Position numbers and translations under genes: made by a program. DNA of 13,835 nucleotides, from assembly GCA_947460065.1 (NCBI GenBank), contig CANHGF010000023.1:1-13835 (forward strand), read 5' to 3'. This stretch comes from Comamonadaceae bacterium (GTDB taxonomy: Bacteria > Pseudomonadota > Gammaproteobacteria > Burkholderiales > Burkholderiaceae_C). Below are positions 8,039 to 13,835 of this stretch, one piece after another (position 1 is the first letter of the stretch; each line of letters opens with the position of its first letter). The notes under the pieces are model-generated. The model saw only the letters and a list, made by a program, of their open reading frames with translations. It did not search any database and was not told the origin of the DNA.

Positions 8039-8304
8039 TCGCCTTCGCCAAACTTGTCGCTGAACAAGGCCAAGATGGCGAGCGCGGCCTCCTGCTCGCG
8101 CTCGCCGTGGGTCTCGAGCTCGACCGTGGTGCCCAGACCAGCGGCCAGCATCATCACGCCCATGATGCTCTTGGCATTGACCCGGCGCTCGCCTCGGCTG
8201 AGCCAGACCTCGCAAGGGAAGCTGCCGGCCAGCTTGGTCAGCTTGGCCGACGCGCGGGCGTGCAGCCCTAATTTATTGCTGATGGTCACGCTGTTCTTGG
8301 TCAT
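8035..8304 (-). CDS. ptsH: Phosphocarrier protein HPr
   Basis: HPr is the 89-residue phosphate shuttle between enzyme I and EIIA proteins. The phosphorylated histidine lies in LGLHARAS (His15). The regulatory serine lies in NAKSIMGVM at exactly residue 46, the site used by HPr kinase/phosphorylase in organisms that have it. Both are intact, so dual control is possible, although no hprK is in view. The start at 8304 puts His15 at the canonical position. It begins 32 nt inside the EIIA gene in another frame and ends in a 4-nt overlap with ptsI, so translation of the three is probably coupled. Confidence 0.97.
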   Translation of the reverse strand: MTKNSVTISNKLGLHARASAKLTKLAGSFPCEVWLSRGERRVNAKSIMGVMMLAAGLGTTVELETHGEREQEAALAILALFSDKFGEGE

Positions 8305-8716
8305 AGGTCCGTCGGTTTTGGTTCTGAGGTGCGGTGATGGCCACCTGCATCACCCCCTGGCTGGCCCCGGCCAGGCTGCGTGCCACCAGCGCATCCAGGG
8401 TGTCTTCTCGATAAGACAAGGCGCGCAGCAGCATGGGCAGGTTCATCCCGGTGATCAGCTTGCTGCTCACCCCGTCGACCAGCTTCTGGGCCACATTGCA
8501 GGGAGTGGCGCCGAAGATGTCAGTCATCACCAGACAGGTCGGGCAGCCCAGTTGGTTCAGGATGATGCGCGCCTGCTCCAAGGTCTCCTCCGGCGGCACA
8601 TTGGGCTGCACATCGAGCACCGCGAAACAGCGCGGCGGGTCATTAAAGACATGGGCGATGCACTGGCCCATGGCCGAGGCCAGGGGTGCATGCGCAATGA
8701 CCAGGATCGCATTCAT
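8273..8716 (-). CDS. PTS system mannose-family EIIA component
   Basis: This is a 147-residue cytosolic EIIA of the mannose/fructose/sorbose family. The phosphorylatable histidine is His9 in ILVIAHAPLA. MTDIFGATPCNVAQ (about 64-77) and the following GMNLPMLLRAL (about 89-99) are family hallmarks. The last 18 or so residues are Gln/Asn/Arg-rich and overlap the ptsH coding region, so this tail is probably disordered. No EIIB, IIC or IID follows, so the domain probably acts as a phosphorylation-state sensor. Such EI-HPr-EIIA(Man) sets are widespread in betaproteobacteria, and in Ralstonia/Cupriavidus have been tied to polyhydroxybutyrate metabolism. It starts only 2 nt after the MFS gene stop and has no clear ribosome site of its own, again pointing to coupling. 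Confidence 0.94.
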   Translation of the reverse strand: MNAILVIAHAPLASAMGQCIAHVFNDPPRCFAVLDVQPNVPPEETLEQARIILNQLGCPTCLVMTDIFGATPCNVAQKLVDGVSSKLITGMNLPMLLRALSYREDTLDALVARSLAGASQGVMQVAITAPQNQNRRTYDQEQRDHQQ

Positions 8717-8718
8717 GG

Positions 8719-9966
8719 CTAGAGATTATCCGACTTGCCGCGCAAGTAATAGAGCAGCGCGGCCAACGAGCAAAAGAAGAAAACCGCGAAAGCGCCCTGA
8801 AAACTGGCCAGCTCGGACCAGCCCTGGGCCTTGAGGGCATCGACCAACAGACCGACACCCCACTGCATCGAGAAAATTCCCAGGAAACACACCAGGTTGT
8901 AGGCCGACAGAGCCCGACCCGCCAAAGCGGGCGGGAAGGTCATGCTCAGCGCCGGCTGGGCCAGCGAGACCACGCTGCCCACCATGATGAGCACCGCCCA
9001 ATACGGCCAATCGGCCAGGCTGCCCAGGCTGATGTTGATCGCCATGATCAGCAGGGTCAGCGGCACCCCTGCGCGCAGCAAGCGTTCAGTGCTCCAGCCG
9101 CGCCGCGTGAGACCCGGCATCACCCAGCCCCAAACGGAAAAAGCCAGCAACGATGCCAGATTGATGAAGAACAAGCCGCCAGCGGCTTGCAGGGGGCTGA
9201 GCCCCACCACCCGGGTCAGCCAGGGCCCCAGCCACAGGGTCTGCAAGCCGACCATGCCACCGTTGATGAAAAAAGCATAGGGCACCAGGCGGCGAAATGC
9301 CGGGCTGCGCCAGACCTGGGCATAGCCCGGCGGCTCTGTGGCTGCGCCCAGGGGCGGCGTGTGGGCGGGCACCAGTTTGAAGGTGAGCACCATGGCCAGC
9401 ACGATGAGAGCTGCCATCGCCCAGAACATGGGGCGCCAGCCCAGTACGGGCAGCAGCCACTGCACCGGCAGGGTCGAAGCCAGCATGCCCAGCGAGCCCA
9501 GCATCAGGATCCAGGAATTGGCCCGCAGCATCTGGGCCGGCTCATACCAGCGGCGAAAGCCGGTCAGCGGCGCCATCAGGCAGGCGCTAACGCCCACGCC
9601 CAACAACACGCGCGCAGCCAGCATGCTCGCAAAGCTATCGGCCACGGAAAAGGCCAGACAGCCGACCACCGCTACCGCGAGAAATCCCACCAAAACCCGC
9701 CTTGGGCCATACAGGTCCAACCAGGACCCGAGCAGCAGCTGGGTACTGGCAAAGCCCAGGAAAAAGCCGCCGGCCAGCAGCCCCAGATCGGCCGCCTGCA
9801 AACCGAACTCCTGCGTCAAGGTAGGCGACAAAGTAGCGATCACCGTGCGCAGCACCGCCGAGGCAAAGTAGCCCAGGGCAAAGGCCAGGAACACCAGCAC
9901 CGCGGTACGGCCGACCAGCCGGTCAGCGGCGTCCACGGGCGACGATGGGCTCTGCGTTGCGCTCAT
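8719..9966 (-). CDS. Major facilitator superfamily (MFS) transporter
   Basis: This 415-residue inner-membrane protein has about twelve hydrophobic segments split by a polar central loop near residues 195-225, the usual 6+6 MFS layout. The motif-A loop between helices 2 and 3 reads GSWLDLYGPRR (80-90). A second loop near 285-295 (PGLTRRGWSTER) mirrors it in the C-terminal half. Substrate is not predictable. The ATG at 9966 overlaps the stop of the upstream lipoprotein gene by 4 nt (ATGA), and the TAG stop is 2 nt before the EIIA start. It therefore sits inside a packed unit with PTS genes, an arrangement that may tie its activity or expression to the phosphotransferase relay; that link is inference. 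Confidence 0.93.
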   Translation of the reverse strand: MSATQSPSSPVDAADRLVGRTAVLVFLAFALGYFASAVLRTVIATLSPTLTQEFGLQAADLGLLAGGFFLGFASTQLLLGSWLDLYGPRRVLVGFLAVAVVGCLAFSVADSFASMLAARVLLGVGVSACLMAPLTGFRRWYEPAQMLRANSWILMLGSLGMLASTLPVQWLLPVLGWRPMFWAMAALIVLAMVLTFKLVPAHTPPLGAATEPPGYAQVWRSPAFRRLVPYAFFINGGMVGLQTLWLGPWLTRVVGLSPLQAAGGLFFINLASLLAFSVWGWVMPGLTRRGWSTERLLRAGVPLTLLIMAINISLGSLADWPYWAVLIMVGSVVSLAQPALSMTFPPALAGRALSAYNLVCFLGIFSMQWGVGLLVDALKAQGWSELASFQGAFAVFFFCSLAALLYYLRGKSDNL

Positions 9967-10517
9967 GGCAGCTTCATGCCTCTGAAAAAGGTTTCGGCGG
10001 CCTCAGCATTGATGCGCGGCGCATAAATGACCGCCTGGAATACACGGGTGCCACGCGCAAAAAACAGAGCCTGGCCTTCGATCGCCTGGCCGTCGGGGTG
10101 ACTGCCGCGGGCCGAGAGCAGCAGGGGCGATGGACCATCGGCGCCAGGCACTGGCATAGGCCTGCGCTGCTGCGTCGATGTCTCTGCCCGCATATGGGTC
10201 AGCGTCAGGGACTGCCATTGCGCCAGCACCTCGGCCACCGAGCCGGCATCGCTCAGCTCGGCCACTGCCAGGGCGTACATGGCGCCGCCGGCCTCGCAAC
10301 CGGTCATGGACAGCAGGGTCTCGCGCCCGCCCAGGGGCACGCTCTTGCTGGCCCGGTCGGGCTTGCAGGGCAGCAACACAGTCATGTCCACCCCTTCGGG
10401 ATGGACCTGCCGCCAGTTCAGAGTGGGGCTGCAGGCGGCCAGCAGGATGCCCAGACTCAGGGCCAGGGCGCTGGCAAGGGCGGCAGGAGTGGGTCGATGA
10501 GTCGCTTGAAAGAACAC
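9963..10517 (-). CDS. Putative lipoprotein of unknown function
   Basis: This is a 184-residue protein from a GTG start. A hydrophobic signal segment ends in LAAC at residues 26-29, a good lipobox, so Cys29 should be lipidated and the protein anchored in the cell envelope. The mature part (SPTLNWRQVHPEG onward) is a soluble domain with no motif I recognise; two further cysteines occur in LLPCKPDR and MTGCEAGG. The open frame continues to 10679, but that would run deep into the divergent CoA transferase gene. The GTG at 10517 fits signal-peptide length and has TACAGT exactly 6 nt before it. It is the first gene of the unit with the MFS transporter and PTS genes, joined to the former by an ATGA overlap. 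Confidence 0.8.
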   Translation of the reverse strand: MFFQATHRPTPAALASALALSLGILLAACSPTLNWRQVHPEGVDMTVLLPCKPDRASKSVPLGGRETLLSMTGCEAGGAMYALAVAELSDAGSVAEVLAQWQSLTLTHMRAETSTQQRRPMPVPGADGPSPLLLSARGSHPDGQAIEGQALFFARGTRVFQAVIYAPRINAEAAETFFRGMKLP

Positions 10518-10523
10518 TCTGAG

Positions 10524-10529
10524 ACTGTA
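10524..10529 (-). promoter_or_regulatory. Candidate -10 box of the lipoprotein-MFS-PTS unit (leaderless start)
   Basis: TACAGT on the minus strand ends exactly 6 nt before the GTG start at 10517. With normal -10 spacing, transcription would begin at the first base of the start codon. No good -35 is seen at 17 nt, so support is the spacing and the parallel with two other genes in the window. Confidence 0.35.
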
Positions 10530-10600
10530 CAGGCATCGGGGCCAGGTCGCGGGCGCTCCAGCGACAGACCCCCGGCCTGCAGGTGACAGCGCGCCTGCGC

Positions 10601-10606
10601 CACAAT
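10601..10606 (+). promoter_or_regulatory. Candidate -10 box of the CoA transferase gene (leaderless start)
   Basis: CACAAT ends exactly 6 nt before the ATG at 10613. As above, the expected transcription start would coincide with the start codon. The only SD-like bases (AAGG) are 1 nt from the ATG, too close to act. No clear -35 is visible. Confidence 0.35.
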
Positions 10607-10612
10607 CAAGGC

Positions 10613-11857
10613 ATGAACTCTTTGCAAGGCATCCGCGTTCTTGACCTGTCCCGGGTGCTGGCCGGCCCCTGGTGCACACAGAATCTGGCCGACCTTGGCG
10701 CTGACGTGATCAAGATTGAGCGGCCCGGGCAAGGTGACGATACACGCAGTTGGGGCCCGCCCTTCCTGCATGACGACCAGGGACAGGAAACCCGCGAGGC
10801 GGCCTACTACCTGGGCGCCAACCGTAACAAGCGCTCGGTGGTCTGCGACATCGCACAGGAACAAGGTCAGACGCTGATCCGCGAACTGGTGCGCCATTGC
10901 GATGTATTCGTGGAGAACTTCAAAGTCGGCGATATGGCCCGCTACGGCCTGGATGCGCGCAGTTTGCTGGCCATCAACCCGCGCCTGGTCTATTGCTCGA
11001 TCACCGGCTTTGGCCAGACCGGTCCCTATGCCGAGCGGGCTGGCTACGACTACGCCATTCAAGGCATGGGCGGGCTGATGAGCGTCACCGGCGAGCGCGA
11101 CGACCTCGGTGGCGGGCCGCAGAAGGTGGGCGTGGCGGTGGCCGACCTGATGACGGGCATGTATGCCACGGTGGCCATCCTGGCGGCGCTGCGCCATGCC
11201 GAGCGCACCGGCAAAGGCCAGCAGATCGACATGGCCCTGCTCGACACCCAGGTGGCCATGCTGGCCAATCTGGGCGCCAACTACCTGGTCAGCGGCAAGG
11301 TGCCCGGCCGCGCCGGCAATGCGCACCAAAATATCGTGCCTTATCAGGTCTTCGAAGTGGCACCGTCGGCCGATGGCCAACGCGACCACCTGATTCTGGC
11401 CGTTGGCAACGACGGCCAGTACGCCAAATTCTGCGAGGTCGCTGGACGGCCCGAGCTGGCCAGCGATCCGCGTTTTGCCAGCAACCGCCAGCGGGTGGTC
11501 AACCGCGCTGAGTTGGTGCCCGTGTTGGAAGAGGTCATGAAAACCCGCAGCAAGGCCGATTGGCTGTCGGCGCTGGAGGCGGCCAAAGTGCCCTGTGGCG
11601 CCATCAACAGTCTGGCCGAAGTGTTTGCCGATCCGCAGGTCCATGAGCGCGGCATGGTCAAGCACTGGCAGCATCCGGCTCGCCAAGACCTCAGCCTGGT
11701 GGCCAGTCCTATGAAGCTCAGCGCCACGCCGGTACGCGGCCCCGGCCAGGGGCTCCCACCGCCCTTGCTGGGTCAGCACACCGAGGAGGTATTGACCTCG
11801 GTGCTGGGCTGGGACGCGGCAAAGTTGGCCGAACTCAAAACGCAAAAAATCATTTAA
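10613..11857 (+). CDS. CaiB/BaiF (class III) CoA-transferase family protein
   Basis: This is a 414-residue cytosolic enzyme of the formyl-CoA/carnitine-CoA transferase family, which moves coenzyme A between carboxylic acids or isomerises acyl-CoAs. The N terminus GIRVLDLSRVLAGPWCTQ is characteristic. GADVIKIERPGQGDDTR (about 29-45) and ENFKVGDMARYGL (101-113) are further hallmarks. The catalytic aspartate is most likely Asp178 in GVAVADLMTG. The small domain with NDGQYAKFCEVAGRPELASDPRF follows. Substrate is not determined by sequence at this level. The start at 10613 is the first ATG placing the family N terminus correctly; a GTG at 10583 adds 10 unlikely residues. It is divergent from the lipoprotein-MFS-PTS unit across about 95 nt and stands alone in its direction apart from the thioredoxin-like gene 49 nt later. 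Confidence 0.95.
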   Translation: MNSLQGIRVLDLSRVLAGPWCTQNLADLGADVIKIERPGQGDDTRSWGPPFLHDDQGQETREAAYYLGANRNKRSVVCDIAQEQGQTLIRELVRHCDVFVENFKVGDMARYGLDARSLLAINPRLVYCSITGFGQTGPYAERAGYDYAIQGMGGLMSVTGERDDLGGGPQKVGVAVADLMTGMYATVAILAALRHAERTGKGQQIDMALLDTQVAMLANLGANYLVSGKVPGRAGNAHQNIVPYQVFEVAPSADGQRDHLILAVGNDGQYAKFCEVAGRPELASDPRFASNRQRVVNRAELVPVLEEVMKTRSKADWLSALEAAKVPCGAINSLAEVFADPQVHERGMVKHWQHPARQDLSLVASPMKLSATPVRGPGQGLPPPLLGQHTEEVLTSVLGWDAAKLAELKTQKII

Positions 11858-11894
11858 GCAGGCCAAACTTGCTAGCGAGCCGACCTAGGGTCGA

Positions 11895-11900
11895 TACACT
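11895..11900 (+). promoter_or_regulatory. Candidate -10 box of the TlpA-like gene (leaderless start)
   Basis: TACACT ends exactly 6 nt before the ATG at 11907, which would put the transcription start on the start codon. The intervening TTGCCC has no SD-like bases. A TTGCTA at 11869-11874 lies 20 nt upstream, too far for a standard -35. Confidence 0.35.
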
Positions 11901-11906
11901 TTGCCC

Positions 11907-12419
11907 ATGACCGCTTCGATACGCCTGAACCGATGCCGACTTTGGCTCGCCGCAGCTGTGCTGGCTTCGGGCCTGCTAGGCGCTGCTTGCTCTACCAAGC
12001 AGGCTGCGCCCGAGACGCGCTTCGTGCTGCTCGACGGCAGCCAAACCAGTACCGAGGCCTTCAAAGGCAAGGTGCTGCTGGTCAACTTCTGGGCCACCAG
12101 CTGCGTGACCTGCGTCGCGGAAATGCCTCAACTGGTGAAGACACACCAGCAATTTCATGCACGCGGCTACGAGACGCTGGCAGTGGCCATGAGCTACGAC
12201 CCGCCAGCCTACGTGGTCAACTTCAGCCAGAGCCGGCAGCTGCCCTTTAAGGTGGCGATCGACAACACCGGCGCCATTGCCAAGGCCTGGGGCGATACCA
12301 AGATCACACCGACCACCTATTTGGTCAATAAGCGCGGTGAAATCGTCAAGCAATATGTTGGCGAGCCCGACTTTGCGGCCCTCAACCAGTTGATTGAAAA
12401 GCTGATGGCAGAAAGCTGA
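11907..12419 (+). CDS. TlpA/ResA-like membrane-anchored thioredoxin-fold protein
   Basis: This is a 170-residue envelope protein of the TlpA/AlkylHP-reductase-like thioredoxin family. A basic N terminus and hydrophobic stretch end in LGAAC, a lipobox with Cys28, so it is probably a lipoprotein facing the periplasm. The thioredoxin fold follows: VLLVNFWATSCVTCVAEMP holds the redox pair Cys66 and Cys69 (CVTC), and ITPTTYLV carries the cis-proline Pro135 facing the active site. The pair differs from the common CGPC, or CEPC of ResA, which would change its redox potential. Members reduce or oxidise periplasmic thiols, often in cytochrome c assembly; here it converges on a cytochrome c' gene, which is suggestive only. 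Start at 11907 is preferred to the in-frame TTG at 11901. Confidence 0.92.
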   Translation: MTASIRLNRCRLWLAAAVLASGLLGAACSTKQAAPETRFVLLDGSQTSTEAFKGKVLLVNFWATSCVTCVAEMPQLVKTHQQFHARGYETLAVAMSYDPPAYVVNFSQSRQLPFKVAIDNTGAIAKAWGDTKITPTTYLVNKRGEIVKQYVGEPDFAALNQLIEKLMAES

Positions 12420-12446
12420 GCCGGCACACTACAGTTGTGTATCGGC
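12420..12446. terminator. Hairpin between convergent tlpA-like and cytochrome c' genes
   Basis: GCCGGCACAC (12420-12429) and GTGTATCGGC (12437-12446) pair over 10 positions with one mismatch and one G-T, around a 7-nt loop. It starts right after the TlpA-like stop and lies 14 nt from the cytochrome c' stop, a good place for a shared terminator. Neither side has a T-run, so it is not a classic intrinsic terminator; it may mark transcript 3' ends or be chance. Confidence 0.35.
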
Positions 12447-12460
12447 CCTGGGCCTGCTGC

Positions 12461-12916
12461 TTACTGTGCGCGGTATGCGTCGTGGCAGGCCTTGCAGCTA
12501 CCGGCCGTAGCGCCGAAGGCGGCCTTGAGGGCATCCAGATTGCCCGTTTTAGCGGCAGCAGCGAGCTTGGTAGTTTCGGCCATCATCTTCTCGCTGGCAT
12601 CCTTGAACTTGGGCTGCTCGCTCCAGATCTCGGCCTTGGCCTTGGTCGGAGCGGCCTTGTCGGTGCCGGGGCCAAAGCCGGCCCAGGGCAGCTTGGCCAT
12701 GGCGGCCACAATGTCGGCATTCTCTTGGGCAACCTTGGCGTCAAAAGGCACTCGGCCATTGGCCATGGCGCCAACACGCGCAAAATGCTGACCCATGACA
12801 AACAGCGAGCCCTGGCGGTAACGAATGGAGTCCTCCGGCTTGGCAAACTGCGCAGCCGCCGGCAGACTCAGAGCCAGCAAAGCGCCTAGGGAGACAAGAT
12901 GAGCGAAAATTTTCAT
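12461..12916 (-). CDS. cycP: Cytochrome c' (class II c-type cytochrome)
   Basis: This is a 151-residue periplasmic haem protein. A signal peptide (MKIFAHLVSLGALLALSLPAAAQ) is followed by a four-helix-bundle sequence. The haem attachment site CKACH is near the C terminus (Cys141, Cys144, His145), which is the class II arrangement. The start of the mature protein (SIRYRQGSLFVMGQHF) matches the first helix of cytochromes c'. These proteins bind NO and CO at a high-spin haem and are linked to nitric oxide tolerance. AAGGAAG lies 5 nt before the ATG. It is divergent from a b-type cytochrome gene, a partner often found beside cytochrome c' genes, which could supply electrons. The gap of 162 nt contains a short palindrome that could be a control site. 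Confidence 0.95.
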   Translation of the reverse strand: MKIFAHLVSLGALLALSLPAAAQFAKPEDSIRYRQGSLFVMGQHFARVGAMANGRVPFDAKVAQENADIVAAMAKLPWAGFGPGTDKAAPTKAKAEIWSEQPKFKDASEKMMAETTKLAAAAKTGNLDALKAAFGATAGSCKACHDAYRAQ

Positions 12917-12991
12917 GGGGACTTCCTTAGAACGAGGGACAAGAGCTGGCGCAAAATCGCCAGAACGGTCGATGCAGTCTAACGGCGCGAG

Positions 12992-13008
12992 CCCAGTCTT
13001 GCACTGGG
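12992..13008. repeat. Inverted repeat in the cycP / cytochrome b divergent gap
   Basis: CCCAGT and ACTGGG form a perfect 6-bp dyad around a 5-nt centre. It lies 76 nt before the cycP start and 70 nt before the cytochrome b start, suited to a shared operator. It does not match the FNR/NnrR-type TTGAT-N4-ATCAA site. On the minus strand TAGACT (12976-12981) could be a cycP -10, with a poor GTGCAA at -35 inside the repeat. The function is a guess. Confidence 0.3.
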
Positions 13009-13078
13009 TCCATCACTCTCATAGGGCTTTTTTGTCGGGAATGCCGGCTTTGAGCTCTGCCTTTGCCAGGACATCCAC

Positions 13079-13768
13079 ATGAACCACTACGCCAGCCATC
13101 TCATCCGCACCCGCATCTGGGACCTGCCAACCCGTCTGTTTCATTGGGCGCTGGTGGTCTGCGTGGTGGGCCTGGTGGTCAGCGGCAACATCGGCGGCTC
13201 GGCCATGGTCTGGCACTTTCGCTTCGGCCAGGCGGTGTTGAGCCTGCTGCTGTTTCGCCTGGTCTGGGGGCTGATTGGCGGGCGATGGTCGCGTTTTTCG
13301 TCCTTCAACCTCAGGCCGGGCGCCATCATCGAAGACCTGCGCGGGCGTATCGATGCGCGCCGGCGCACCGGCCACAGTCCCCTGGGCGCACTGGCTGTCC
13401 TGGCCTTTGCTCTGGTGCTCACCGTTCAAGTGGCCAGCGGCCTGATCAGCGACGATGAAATCGCTTTTTCTGGACCGCTGAGCCATCTCGTATCCAGCGC
13501 CTCGGTGAGTGCAGCCTCGGCCTATCACAAGAACATCGGCAAGCTGCTGCTGTTCGCGCTGGTGCTGCTGCACCTGCTGGCCATCATCTGGCACACGTTC
13601 AAGGGCCATGCGATTGTCGGCGCCATGGTGCATGGCGATAAGCCGCTGGAGCAGTCTGAGCCGGCAGCCCGCGACGATGCGACCAGCCGACTGATCGCGC
13701 TGGCGGTACTGCTGGGCTGCTTCGGGCTGAGCAGCTGGGTGTTCTCGCTGGCGCCAGCCGGATTCTGA
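13079..13768 (+). CDS. Cytochrome b561-family membrane protein
   Basis: This is a 229-residue inner-membrane di-haem b-type cytochrome of the bacterial b561 / Ni,Fe-hydrogenase b-subunit type. The N terminus RTRIWDLPTRLFHWALV contains His22, a typical haem ligand position. Hydrophobic segments lie at about 23-40, 52-68, 102-122, 153-172 and 203-224. Further candidate ligands are His46, His150, His165 and His172; a PLGALAVLAFALVLTVQVASGLISDDEIAF block (quoted in parts: PLGALAVLAF, GLISDDEIAF) is usual in this subfamily. AGGA lies 8 nt before the ATG. It is divergent from cytochrome c' and probably passes electrons from the quinol pool to it or to a related periplasmic carrier. The final 67 nt of the window after its stop hold no gene I can support. 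Confidence 0.92.
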   Translation: MNHYASHLIRTRIWDLPTRLFHWALVVCVVGLVVSGNIGGSAMVWHFRFGQAVLSLLLFRLVWGLIGGRWSRFSSFNLRPGAIIEDLRGRIDARRRTGHSPLGALAVLAFALVLTVQVASGLISDDEIAFSGPLSHLVSSASVSAASAYHKNIGKLLLFALVLLHLLAIIWHTFKGHAIVGAMVHGDKPLEQSEPAARDDATSRLIALAVLLGCFGLSSWVFSLAPAGF

Positions 13769-13835
13769 TAAAAGTTCCGAGTGCGCCGTCAGCCTCGCTA
13801 CCGCTCCTTTGTAAACTCAAGCCCTAAAACGTGAA

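Noticed and set aside
8039..8215. N-terminal extension of enzyme I by 59 codons
   Set aside because: It would overlap ptsH and is Arg/Gly-rich with no family match; the canonical start MSFSIHGLAVSRG at 8038 has a good ribosome site.
6299..8722. Several plus-strand open frames of 144-321 codons opposite ptsI, ptsH and EIIA
   Set aside because: All mirror well-supported PTS genes and show no domains; codon-pattern shadows.
10457..11866. 469-codon open frame opposite the CoA transferase
   Set aside because: It covers a clear CaiB/BaiF gene on the other strand and its translation has the His/Gln/Ala-rich look of an antisense shadow, with no recognisable motif.
13769..13835. TAAACT and a GTG near the right edge as start of a further gene
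   Set aside because: Too little sequence remains to test any reading frame, and no -35 is visible.

Overview
The window reads as a GC-rich betaproteobacterial chromosome, most likely Burkholderiales and probably Comamonadaceae. The evidence is the atpB-atpI block beside ybeD(DUF493)-lipB-lipA, a Bug-type periplasmic receptor next to a LysR regulator, a mannose-type EIIA-HPr-EI cluster with no sugar permease, and a cytochrome c' / cytochrome b561 pair. Codon use looks even throughout. I see no insertion sequence, phage gene, tRNA, rRNA, CRISPR array or other sign of recent transfer. This is ordinary core or soft-core genome, and I do not claim an undescribed defence or mobile system.

Layout. 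(1) 50-1481, minus: end-proximal view of the F1Fo ATP synthase operon start (atpI, then atpB). It has a strong sigma70-like promoter upstream at 1605-1635 and a striking pyrimidine tract just after atpB, where atpE is expected. (2) 1713-3670, plus: ybeD-like DUF493 gene, lipB and lipA, which make protein-bound lipoate. (3) 3732-6259, plus: LysR regulator, Bug/TctC-type solute receptor and MOSC-domain protein. (4) 6275-10517, minus: five tightly packed genes in the order lipoprotein, MFS transporter, EIIA(Man), HPr, EI. All junctions overlap or nearly touch, so they look like one transcription unit tying a transporter and a lipoprotein to a regulatory phosphotransferase relay. (5) 10613-11857, plus: class III (CaiB/BaiF) CoA transferase, divergent from that unit. 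(6) 11907-12419, plus: membrane-anchored TlpA-like thioredoxin. (7) 12461-12916, minus: cytochrome c'; 13079-13768, plus: cytochrome b561-type membrane protein, divergent from it.

The genes mostly serve energy metabolism and redox chemistry: ATP synthesis, lipoate for 2-oxoacid dehydrogenases, PEP-dependent regulatory phosphorylation, and periplasmic haem and thiol proteins. The most interesting non-coding signals are three. Three genes (lipoprotein, CoA transferase, TlpA-like) each carry a -10-like hexamer exactly 6 nt before the start codon, suggesting leaderless mRNAs. The pyrimidine tract after atpB may be a translational enhancer for atpE. Small inverted repeats lie in the tlpA/cycP and cycP/cytb gaps.
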